Shown here: piece by piece, positions 1-6,506 of the stretch
Numbering within the stretch: the stretch's first letter is position 1
Layout of the letters: each line of letters begins with the position of its first letter
Virus record (IMG/VR): IMGVR_UViG_3300042557_000095
Coordinates: 1-35,177 of that record
DNA length: 35,177 nucleotides
DNA from: a virus
Reading direction: 5' to 3' (one strand)
Translations under genes and position numbers: made by a program
The notes under the pieces: model-generated
What the model saw: the letters and a program-made list of their open reading frames with translations, nothing else
Databases searched by the model: none
What the model was told of the DNA's origin: nothing

Positions 1-127
1 TCACACGTGCATTATCTACAATGAAGGACTTAACTGTGTCATGGATGGTTACAGACTTGATTATGTCCCTTGTTTTCCAATTGGTGATATAAACAAATTC
101 GTTTACTTTTTGTGTGTCAACTTGAAT
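1..127. repeat. Exact 127-bp copy of 34488-34614
   Basis: This stretch is identical to 34488-34614; the first mismatch is at 128 (A against G). It lies inside the spanin-like lipoprotein gene. It is one of two anchors of exactly 127 bp that flank a variable locus present at both contig ends, so it is best read as assembly overlap of a circular genome and not as a biological repeat. Confidence 0.9.
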
Positions 128-322
128 ATCTATGTTCACTAAAGTGTCAAACTCAACCAAGGTATCAGACTTTACAATAAAGGTAGTGTCATTAGCACAC
201 ATACCTGATTTAATGACCTCTTTAGCAACTTGGTCAAATTTGTTTCTATCTTTTAATACTTGTTTTACTGGATTGCAAGAAACAAAAAATGTGATAATAA
301 AAAGTATGTAATATTTAAACAT
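1..322 (-). CDS. Spanin-like lipoprotein, endonuclease-plus allele (3' end cut by window)
   Basis: The gene starts at the ATG at 322 and runs off the left edge, so only the N-terminal 107 residues are present. The product opens with a hydrophobic stretch and a lipobox ending FFVSC (Cys15), predicting an outer-membrane lipoprotein. From about residue 47 (CANDTTFIVKSDTL) it matches the complete copy at 34351-34806 almost exactly, but the first 40 or so residues differ strongly. Its start overlaps the end of the homing endonuclease gene by 8 bp. The full-length homologue has a C-terminal membrane segment, so the role is inferred as a single-protein spanin that joins inner and outer membranes at lysis. 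Confidence 0.75.
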   Translation of the reverse strand, partial: MFKYYILFIITFFVSCNPVKQVLKDRNKFDQVAKEVIKSGMCANDTTFIVKSDTLVEFDTLVNIDIQVDTQKVNEFVYITNWKTRDIIKSVTIHDTVKSFIVDNARV

Positions 323-911
323 ATTTTATTTTTGTTTTATTTTTCCTTTGCCCATTTAAATATGCTCTTAAAGTAGATTGTTTATAACCTAATTCTATTG
401 CACATAATTTTATGCAATCCCATACTTTATTTGTTTCTGTGCAATATACCTTTTTTGCTAAATTGTGATTACCTAAACTATTTGCTTTTGATAATTTATC
501 TCTATACTCTTTAGAAAATACTTTACCATAATTAGGATTATTTGCTCCAAGTTTTTTTTGCCTTACTTTTTCTATATGACTTGGACTAAGTTTTTTTCCT
601 TTGCTCGGAGAAGGCATACCTAAAGTACCATCTCCTCCATCAGTTAAATTAGATAATATTCCTGTTTTATTATTAATTCTACCATATAATTTAATAAATT
701 CTTTTTCTTTTATTTTTGCATCTTCATAAGATATGTCATCAAATAATATTTCTACTATATAATCTGTTTTAGAAACAATCCTGCCCCATACCTCATTTCT
801 CTGTTCTTTACTATTTGCTCTTGTATACGAATAATTATTATTACAAGAACTAATTCCTATATAAAAAGGTTGATTCTTGTCAGTTCTAATATGTCTATAA
901 ACGTATGCCAT
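315..911 (-). CDS. GIY-YIG homing endonuclease with NUMOD motifs
   Basis: This 198-residue protein is a free-standing homing endonuclease that would cut an allele lacking it and spread by repair. The N-terminal GIY-YIG domain (about 1-90) starts AYVYRHI, carries PFYIGIS at 15-21, a Glu in KEKEF (69-73) suited to metal binding, and NLTDGG at 88-93. Two NUMOD3-like DNA-binding motifs follow (about 102-120 and 122-143), then a NUMOD1-like segment near 153-188. An in-frame TTG lies at 914, but the ATG at 911 begins the conserved domain. The gene is visibly AT-richer than its neighbours and sits between the holin-like and spanin-like genes without breaking either. It is absent from the other allele at 34790-34806, which marks it as a recent mobile insertion. 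Confidence 0.92.
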   Translation of the reverse strand: MAYVYRHIRTDKNQPFYIGISSCNNNYSYTRANSKEQRNEVWGRIVSKTDYIVEILFDDISYEDAKIKEKEFIKLYGRINNKTGILSNLTDGGDGTLGMPSPSKGKKLSPSHIEKVRQKKLGANNPNYGKVFSKEYRDKLSKANSLGNHNLAKKVYCTETNKVWDCIKLCAIELGYKQSTLRAYLNGQRKNKTKIKYV

Positions 912-920
912 CAAAATATA

Positions 921-1130
921 TTAATCATCCTTCTTGAATATTTTCTCTGCTGAAGTTAAACCAAGGCAACCAAACGCAAGAGCAGATACAGAGTAAACCA
1001 GTGCTTCACTTGGTTCAGTTTCGTAGAATGAATTGTGATACATTGTTACGCAAATAATTATTACGCAGATAAATCCACATAAACGCTTCATTGATAGTCT
1101 GCCGTTTTCTTCACAAAAGAATTGTTTCAT
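921..1130 (-). CDS. Holin-like small membrane protein (endonuclease-plus allele)
   Basis: The product has 69 residues and two likely membrane segments, roughly 18-33 (CGFICVIIICVTMYHN) and 44-60 (VYSVSALAFGCLGLTS), with a charged tail KIFKKDD. Size, topology and position in a lysis block with lipoproteins and an endolysin suggest a holin. The start MKQFF..ENGRLSMKR is the form often seen in Bacteroidetes phage holin-like proteins. The ATG overlaps the stop of the upstream lipoprotein gene (ATGA). The allele at 34790-35008 is three residues longer and differs at several sites. Confidence 0.65.
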   Translation of the reverse strand: MKQFFCEENGRLSMKRLCGFICVIIICVTMYHNSFYETEPSEALVYSVSALAFGCLGLTSAEKIFKKDD

Positions 1131-1480
1131 TGATTTTCTGTTGAGTCAATTGATGAAATGGAATCCGTAGAAGTTTTCTTTCTACCCCAAAAGTTTGTCT
1201 TTTCCTTGATGATAATGGTATCTCTAATTGTAATAGTCTTAACTATTTTTGCATCCTCTTTTAACTTAGCATTTTGCAATTTGATGCTTAATACGTTTAG
1301 CAATACTTGCTTCTCTGCTTTCTCAATATGCTTGTCAACTTTTGGGAGGAACTTTACAATAGTGTCAACGTGTTCCCTTGATTGCATAAGGATAGTATCA
1401 ACCCTATCAAAAAGGACTTTCTCCTCCTTGACAGGGTTGGCACATGATGAGATAAATAGTAATACAATTAATCGTTTCAT
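1127..1480 (-). CDS. Small lipoprotein with helical body; possible outer-membrane spanin subunit
   Basis: The 117-residue product has a short signal sequence and lipobox (LLFISSC, Cys13), then a charged, helix-prone body, consistent with a periplasmic lipoprotein anchored in the outer membrane. It overlaps the upstream single-TM coiled-coil gene and the downstream holin-like gene by 4 bp each, so translation is probably coupled. TM-coiled-coil protein followed by lipoprotein is the layout of two-component i-spanin/o-spanin pairs. A second lipoprotein with spanin features lies just downstream, so which one disrupts the outer membrane is open. Part of the gene is repeated at the right contig end. 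Confidence 0.6.
   Translation of the reverse strand: MKRLIVLLFISSCANPVKEEKVLFDRVDTILMQSREHVDTIVKFLPKVDKHIEKAEKQVLLNVLSIKLQNAKLKEDAKIVKTITIRDTIIIKEKTNFWGRKKTSTDSISSIDSTENQ
1173..1299. repeat. Exact 127-bp copy of 35051-35177
   Basis: This stretch is identical to the last 127 bases of the window; the base just outside (1172, A against G) differs. It is the second anchor of the duplicated locus and lies inside the small lipoprotein gene. Confidence 0.9.
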
Positions 1481-1752
1481 TTGATTTTCCCAAGTTCTTG
1501 AAGGACTAAGATTTTAGATGTTGTAGCAGAGAGCAATGAATCAGACCTCTTGAGTTGAATCCCAAGAGCATCAATTTTTGCTTCTAACTTTTCTATCTTG
1601 CTTCCTTGCCGTTCAATCTGCTCGGTATATTGCATCTTTTGGTCTACATACAAGTAACCAATTGCAATAAGTGTAATGAACAGAAAACCTTTAACTGGGT
1701 CTTTGCTGAACTGCTCAAATGAAATCGGTAATGCACTAATTTTTTTATCCAT
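1477..1752 (-). CDS. Single-pass membrane protein with coiled coil
   Basis: The ATG at 1752 (MDKKISALPI) is chosen over an upstream start because it overlaps the end of the 43-residue gene before it (ATGGATAA). The 91-residue product has one hydrophobic segment near residues 23-37 (FLFITLIAIGYLYV) and then a heptad-like helix (QIERQGSKIEKLEAKIDALG). This is the shape of an inner-membrane spanin subunit or another lysis accessory protein. The stop overlaps the following lipoprotein gene. No family is recognised with certainty. Confidence 0.6.
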   Translation of the reverse strand: MDKKISALPISFEQFSKDPVKGFLFITLIAIGYLYVDQKMQYTEQIERQGSKIEKLEAKIDALGIQLKRSDSLLSATTSKILVLQELGKIK

Positions 1753-1876
1753 TTTCGTTTTTCTCTTTTTGGAGTTCTTCTGCAATCTTTTGATTAACCT
1801 CTTGGAGTTGCTTTTGCAAGTGTTCCAAATTTGCCAATAAATCGTAAGCAGCACCTTTCAATTCTAATAGTGTCAT
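1745..1876 (-). CDS. 43-residue coiled-coil protein
   Basis: The ORF runs from the ATG at 1876 (MTLLELKGAAYDLL) to a TAA overlapping the next gene. The product is almost wholly helical, with Leu/Ile heptads (NLEHLQKQLQEVNQKIAEEL). It lies between the 98-residue gene and the membrane coiled-coil gene in the late operon. Small coiled-coil proteins of this size are common downstream of fibre genes in Bacteroidetes phages; the function is unknown. Support comes from tight packing with overlapping stop and start. Confidence 0.6.
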   Translation of the reverse strand: MTLLELKGAAYDLLANLEHLQKQLQEVNQKIAEELQKEKNENG

Positions 1877-1901
1877 AGTTTAAAATTTAGATTCAAATTT
1901 A

Positions 1902-2198
1902 CTAAATAATTGTGAGATTAAGTTTCTCAGCCGACCAATTGTAAATCCAAGCGTTGATTGCCATTGCAGGTTGGTCGCCCCAAGCGATGTAGTCCGCACC
2001 ATCAATGGTAAGATTGCCTTGAGCAACTTGCTCACCCATTGATTCAACACCTTCAGCATCTACAACTTTGGTGAACAACTGCCAATAATTCGTAGCACTT
2101 GATTCGTAATTGTCATTGATGCAAGTCACTTGAAAATACTCTGCTTGTTTGCTTTCGCCATTTACCCATACATTGATAGGTGAGATTTGTTTTGCCAT
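1902..2198 (-). CDS. Hypothetical protein downstream of the tail fibre
   Basis: This 98-residue soluble protein follows the fibre gene by 18 bp behind an A-rich leader (AAATAAAATAAAAATG). It is rich in Trp, Tyr and Asn and has no membrane segment or motif that I recognise. Its position next to the fibre would suit a fibre-associated or virion protein, but this is position-based inference only. Confidence 0.6.
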   Translation of the reverse strand: MAKQISPINVWVNGESKQAEYFQVTCINDNYESSATNYWQLFTKVVDAEGVESMGEQVAQGNLTIDGADYIAWGDQPAMAINAWIYNWSAEKLNLTII

Positions 2199-2216
2199 TT
2201 TTATTTTATTTTAAAT

Positions 2217-5033
2217 TTATATAACGAATGTCCATCCTGTGGATTTATAAACATATAACCCCTCTGTTGCATCTGTTTGATAAACGATGAGACCAACAGC
2301 TGGAGATGAGATGGCAGCACGTTGGGTACTTGTCATCCGAGGAGGAAGGAAGCCTTTGGTATTTGAATCTGCTTGTAGTATTGCTGATGCGTTTGCAGTT
2401 CCTCCACCTATGTTTACATTATTGCTGAACGCAGTAGCACCTGTGGTGGTATTTAATGAAATACCAATACCATTAAAAGCACCACCTATCCCACCACCAC
2501 CAATTCCATATACATTTGCAGCTGTTTCAGCAATTATAAAATTTGAGCCAGTGCCATTGTTTGAAAAAATATTACCGCTATTTGAACCTCCTATCCTAGC
2601 AATTGAACTTATATAACCACCATTAGATGCTGATATAGCCGCTGTTGTTGAAGTAAAAACACCACTTGATGCAGTAACACTACTTGAAATTGTTGCAGCA
2701 CCTGTTACCTGCAAACGGCTACCATTGTCAAACGTAGTTCCCACAAGGAGGTTGCCACTGGTTGGTGCTATAATAATATTATTTGCACCTGTTTGATTAC
2801 CTTGTATTGATAAAGCACCTGTTGATGCATTTCTTGAAAAATCATAATAAGTAGTTGCATTACCAATCCTAAGTATAGAACCACTATCGTTTGCTACTCT
2901 GTCAAATACAGCATTTGCTGCCGTTACACTACTTGAGAATGTAGCTGCCCCTGTGGATGCTATTTTAAATATATCATCAGCACTTGATTTACCTATTTGT
3001 AAAAAGTTGTATGCTTGACTTGCATGACCCTTTACACTAAAAGGAACCCTATCTCCGCTAAATGCACTTGTGTCTATATCTACTACACTTTGCCCAACAG
3101 TAGTACCTGGGCGAACTAAAAATAAATGACTAAAAGTTCCACCCGTAATCCTCGCAGTTCCGTTGACATCAAGTAAAAACGTACTCTCTGTTGCCGTTCC
3201 CAAAAGTAATCGCCCGTTTGGAGTTAGTCGCATCCTTTCAGAACCATTGACAATAGTAACTAACGGATTGGCATTTTTCTGTTCAATATACCCGGCAGAC
3301 CCTCCACTATACATTTCTAAAAATGCATTACCTGAACTAAAACTTGTTCTAATTGCACCACCTAATACATCTAATTTTGCTTGAGGCGATGAAGTACCTA
3401 TACCTACGTTAGCATTTTGAATAATGTAGTTTGAACCTGATGTAAGCGGTGTCCACGCCCAACTATTTGTATTTGATTGTTGAAATGAAAAACCATCTGT
3501 TGCTCCATTTCTTATTTGTATACCTGAAGCACCTACAACTTCTAATTTTGTCGCAGGTGTAGTAGTCCCAATCCCCAACCTTGCATTAGCAGCATCCCAA
3601 AACAGATTATTTGAACCCGTCTGACTACTCGTTCCATTCCAATATGCAACTTGTCCCGTTACACCGCTACCGCCAACCTTACCGCTAAACGTTGACCAAT
3701 CAGCAGAACTCAATGCACCCCTATTGGTTGCACTTGCCGTTGGTAGGTTAAAAGTATGTGTATCTGTTGCTGAACTAATCGCAAAGTCAGTTCCACTTGT
3801 ACCCGTTGCAAAATATTGCGTGTTCGCAGTCAATCCATTCAACGATGCTACACCACCTGCAAATGTTGTAATGATTTCACAAAGGTTGTTATCTTCAGTA
3901 TGCAAAGTGATATTCCTTCCACTTGTTATTACATATACTCTTATTGCGAGTCTGTCTGTTGCAAGTAATGTAGTCTGTGGAACTGCAAGAGATGACAAAT
4001 AAAGGTCAACCGCAGTTCCTCCTGTAATTGTTTCGGGATTTGTTGAACCATTGGAAATGCTTGTGAAAGTAGTTCCATCATATTTAAGCAATTCCAAATA
4101 AAACGCAGGAGTTCCCCCTGCTGATGAAACATTAAAATACATTTCAAAGTTCCACGCACCTGCTGGAATCTCTAATCTATTTGGGTCATTTGCATCCGTA
4201 ATGAATTGAGCAATTAACCCATCTCCTTGCAAATTAGTTCTTGTAAAGTCTGTACCTGTACCAATTACAGGTATTCTATTCATTTCGTAGTAAACGCTGC
4301 CACCTATTGTTCCTTGATTAACACTACCATTAAGATAGTAGTTAACTGAGGAACCACCACCTGCACCGCTTGGTAATGTAGCAAGTTGACCATCACCTCT
4401 GACATATTGAGATGCCGTACCTGCACCCGTTACCGCTATTGTTCCATTGCTTGTTAGAGGTGAATTACTAACCGCAAATGCTGAAGGCATGGAAAGTCCA
4501 ACCGATGTAAGACCAGGTGTAATATCACTCAACAATGCCAATGTACCACTAAGGTTTGGCAAGGTGTATGTCCTAAGAGTATTGTCAGTTAAACCACTTG
4601 GGTTTAAGACAAAGTTTTTAAAATTTGGCGAAGTAGTAGCAGCTGTAAAATAAAATACTCCTGTATTTAAAGTGCTTATTGTAGAATAACCATCCAAGTT
4701 CGCAGCAGAACTACCGAACTGTTTTATTCTTAATGCACCACCTGCTCCAGTAGCACCTTCTACAAATACTGAACCTGCCTTTAAATCATTGCCACCTAAA
4801 TCAACATCACCCGTTGCACCGCTATATGGAACACCTGCATTATCTGCCGACCAAAAGGTATCGTAATTTGTTCCACTTGACTTCTTCAATACTTGACCCG
4901 TAGTTCCACCAACGGGAACACCTACACCCGCAGGACCTTGAGGACCTGCTGCGTTGCTCACATTTACAACTATGTCTTCACTGCTCTCAGTAACTATGAC
5001 TAAATCATTCTGAACATTTACATCAATACTCAT
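2217..5033 (-). CDS. Tail fibre / receptor-binding protein
   Basis: The 938-residue product is the likely host-binding fibre. The N-terminal part includes a short collagen-like stretch (GPQGPAG, 30-36) followed by GTTGQVLKKSSG, a common fibre linker. The body is dominated by Ser/Thr/Gly/Asn and repeats modules of the type LGIGTTTPATKLEVVG, VGIGTSSPQAKLDVLG and LLVGTTFDNGSRLQVTG, typical of beta-structured trimeric fibres. The C-terminus (SNTKGFLPPRMTSTQRAAI ... GLIVYQTD..GLYVY) is the tip motif often found in Bacteroidetes phage fibres. No Cys-rich or intramolecular chaperone domain is evident. It lies last among the structural genes, before the lysis genes. Confidence 0.88.
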   Translation of the reverse strand: MSIDVNVQNDLVIVTESSEDIVVNVSNAAGPQGPAGVGVPVGGTTGQVLKKSSGTNYDTFWSADNAGVPYSGATGDVDLGGNDLKAGSVFVEGATGAGGALRIKQFGSSAANLDGYSTISTLNTGVFYFTAATTSPNFKNFVLNPSGLTDNTLRTYTLPNLSGTLALLSDITPGLTSVGLSMPSAFAVSNSPLTSNGTIAVTGAGTASQYVRGDGQLATLPSGAGGGSSVNYYLNGSVNQGTIGGSVYYEMNRIPVIGTGTDFTRTNLQGDGLIAQFITDANDPNRLEIPAGAWNFEMYFNVSSAGGTPAFYLELLKYDGTTFTSISNGSTNPETITGGTAVDLYLSSLAVPQTTLLATDRLAIRVYVITSGRNITLHTEDNNLCEIITTFAGGVASLNGLTANTQYFATGTSGTDFAISSATDTHTFNLPTASATNRGALSSADWSTFSGKVGGSGVTGQVAYWNGTSSQTGSNNLFWDAANARLGIGTTTPATKLEVVGASGIQIRNGATDGFSFQQSNTNSWAWTPLTSGSNYIIQNANVGIGTSSPQAKLDVLGGAIRTSFSSGNAFLEMYSGGSAGYIEQKNANPLVTIVNGSERMRLTPNGRLLLGTATESTFLLDVNGTARITGGTFSHLFLVRPGTTVGQSVVDIDTSAFSGDRVPFSVKGHASQAYNFLQIGKSSADDIFKIASTGAATFSSSVTAANAVFDRVANDSGSILRIGNATTYYDFSRNASTGALSIQGNQTGANNIIIAPTSGNLLVGTTFDNGSRLQVTGAATISSSVTASSGVFTSTTAAISASNGGYISSIARIGGSNSGNIFSNNGTGSNFIIAETAANVYGIGGGGIGGAFNGIGISLNTTTGATAFSNNVNIGGGTANASAILQADSNTKGFLPPRMTSTQRAAISSPAVGLIVYQTDATEGLYVYKSTGWTFVI

Positions 5034-5036
5034 CTC

Positions 5037-5384
5037 TTATGGTTTAGTTACATCATCATAAACAATAAAATCACCTTCAAGGTAGGTCTTTACAGTAGTA
5101 TCAGAAAAGGTTACTTGCATATCCCACACATAATTACCTTTTGCAATATCAACCAACTTGTTAACTGTTATTTGGTTATTGCTCACACCTCCGATAGTCA
5201 CACCGCTACCATTGGTCAAACTAAGGGCAAGAGTACCTCCGCATCCTTTACGGACCTGAATATAAACTGTTGCACCAAGCAAACTGATTGGTGTAGTATC
5301 TGCTAAAAGAGTAAACACCTGCTGCCAAGTGTCATTCCTCCAAATTTGAATATCAAGTTTCCCTGGTCTGAAATCTGATGCCAT
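5037..5384 (-). CDS. Virion protein with Ig-like/baseplate-like fold candidate
   Basis: The 115-residue product begins MASDFRPGKLDIQIWRNDTW and has an alternating beta pattern (ATVYIQVRK, NYVWDMQVTFSD, YLEGDFIVYDD). Short beta-sandwich proteins of this type precede fibre genes in many phages and resemble the N-terminal domain of BppU-like baseplate proteins. The resemblance is by pattern only. The gene is 3 bp upstream of the fibre gene in transcription order, suggesting fibre attachment. Confidence 0.55.
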   Translation of the reverse strand: MASDFRPGKLDIQIWRNDTWQQVFTLLADTTPISLLGATVYIQVRKGCGGTLALSLTNGSGVTIGGVSNNQITVNKLVDIAKGNYVWDMQVTFSDTTVKTYLEGDFIVYDDVTKP

Positions 5385-5405
5385 TTTCTTTTTCTTTAAA
5401 TAGGT

Positions 5406-5852
5406 TTATGATGGATAAGTGTAGTCTGTTGGAACTTCACACCTATTCTGTAAGTATGGTAAATCAAGTGCAATAGTTGCACTAACTCCTGCTAAGTATT
5501 CGGGTGTGTCCTCCGTAAAGAAGTCAAGTGTTACCGCATCTTGCAAAACAAAGTCAAAGTCATTGTAGTGCAACTGTGCTACTATATCTTGAGCAGTTAG
5601 TAATTGGTCCGATAGAACCTCTTGCTCGTTTGATTGTTCAGGAAGTACCCTATCACAAAAAAACATGGTAAAGTTGACAGTTGAACTCTTGCCATTGATG
5701 GATGCACCCGTGAGGTCAAAGAATAAAGCAGGGTAGACATTGTCAGTACCCTTACTCAAAAAATCAAAAGCGTTTCCGTAATAGGTTGTCTTGATTTGTT
5801 GATGGGCATTTCCCAAGTCCTCTATTGTCTTTATGATTTGGTTTAGGGTCAT
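5406..5852 (-). CDS. Probable tail terminator / tail completion protein
   Basis: The 148-residue protein starts MTLNQIIKTIEDLGNAHQQI, then alternates beta strands and helices (YPALFFDLTGASI, STVNFTMFFCDRVL), with a helical QLLTAQDIVAQL. Proteins with this layout between the connector and fibre genes of Bacteroidetes phages act as minor tail or tail-terminator proteins. It follows the 197-residue connector candidate by about 60 bp. Function is inferred from place and fold pattern. Confidence 0.5.
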   Translation of the reverse strand: MTLNQIIKTIEDLGNAHQQIKTTYYGNAFDFLSKGTDNVYPALFFDLTGASINGKSSTVNFTMFFCDRVLPEQSNEQEVLSDQLLTAQDIVAQLHYNDFDFVLQDAVTLDFFTEDTPEYLAGVSATIALDLPYLQNRCEVPTDYTYPS

Positions 5853-5911
5853 CCTTTTTTATTTTTTCAAGATAGACACGGAGTTTCTCTTGGTTCTTTT
5901 TAGTGTATGTT

Positions 5912-6505
5912 TTATTCGCCACAACAACGATTTATATCTCCTTGATATTTTTCTTCAAATGTTTTGTATCTACCGCAATCATAATCCCCCAACCAAATTG
6001 TAGTGGTGTAGGCATCATTGTCTGGGACAATGGTATCAACACCAGTTCCAGGATTAATGTATTCGGGATATTTAGCACTCGCTTGAGATTCTTGCTTGAG
6101 GTACTTGATTAACCTTTGTTTGTAGAACTCCGCCCTTGCACCATACCTATTCGCTACATCTGCCAACTCTGACGCACTCGGTTCTGTTTGGTTATCACCT
6201 GACTTCCTTACTACTCCCTTATTGTAGAACTGGTAAGACAATGCCATTGGGAGTTCACTCATTACATAGTAAACCAAGCAAGGTGTTATGTAGGTGTTAA
6301 GCAAAGTTTCCTCATCGCAAGTCAAATCACCGCATTCAATACCCGTTTGTAACTTCTCATAAAGTGCAGTTCCCAAAGCAGGGAGGATATATGCATCCTG
6401 TGCATAAAGGATATCAGGAAAGACTAACTTAGGGTCTACATTTACATGAAGTCCTGTTCTGTCCTTTATCGTATCTACTGAGATAAATAATATATTTCTG
6501 CTCAT
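5912..6505 (-). CDS. Head-tail connector-like protein
   Basis: The 197-residue product begins MSRNILFISVDTIKDRTGLHVNVDPKLVFPD and is mainly helical (YAQDAYILPALGTALYEKLQ), the pattern of Bacteroidetes phage adaptor proteins analogous to the gp6-type connector below the portal. The C-terminus is Cys-rich (YDCGRY ... NRCCGE). It starts one base after the portal stop behind a short A-rich leader, so it is probably co-translated with the portal. Confidence 0.55.
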   Translation of the reverse strand: MSRNILFISVDTIKDRTGLHVNVDPKLVFPDILYAQDAYILPALGTALYEKLQTGIECGDLTCDEETLLNTYITPCLVYYVMSELPMALSYQFYNKGVVRKSGDNQTEPSASELADVANRYGARAEFYKQRLIKYLKQESQASAKYPEYINPGTGVDTIVPDNDAYTTTIWLGDYDCGRYKTFEEKYQGDINRCCGE

Positions 6506-6506
6506 T

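Larger units (their letters stand above)
128..1172. other. Divergent allele block between the two 127-bp anchors (endonuclease-plus form)
   Basis: Aligned with 34615-35050, this block holds about 609 extra bases, essentially the homing endonuclease gene. Divergence is greatest beside the insertion: the 5' end of the spanin-like gene (about 200-322) and the holin-like gene (about 921-1120). It fades to three scattered mismatches on the left outside 201. The block is a second allele of one locus, not a second locus. Confidence 0.8.

Noticed and set aside
1158-1484. Plus-strand open frames opposite minus-strand genes, for example here and at 2287-2616, 12658-13104
   Set aside because: They mirror strongly supported minus-strand genes, show low-complexity products, and lack A-rich leaders or neighbours on the same strand.
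1894-1901. TAAATTTG on the minus strand as a second lysis promoter
   Set aside because: The -7 form fits but no TTTG lies at a suitable distance upstream, and it would start transcription almost at the ATG at 1876.
2217-5033. Diversity-generating retroelement acting on the fibre
   Set aside because: No reverse transcriptase gene and no template-like repeat of the fibre's end is present. The internal repeats are protein modules of a beta-structured fibre.
5764-5922. 52-codon frame with GTG start between connector and tail terminator genes
   Set aside because: It overlaps the 148-residue gene by about 90 bp, uses GTG, and fills only a 60-bp gap; there is no independent support.
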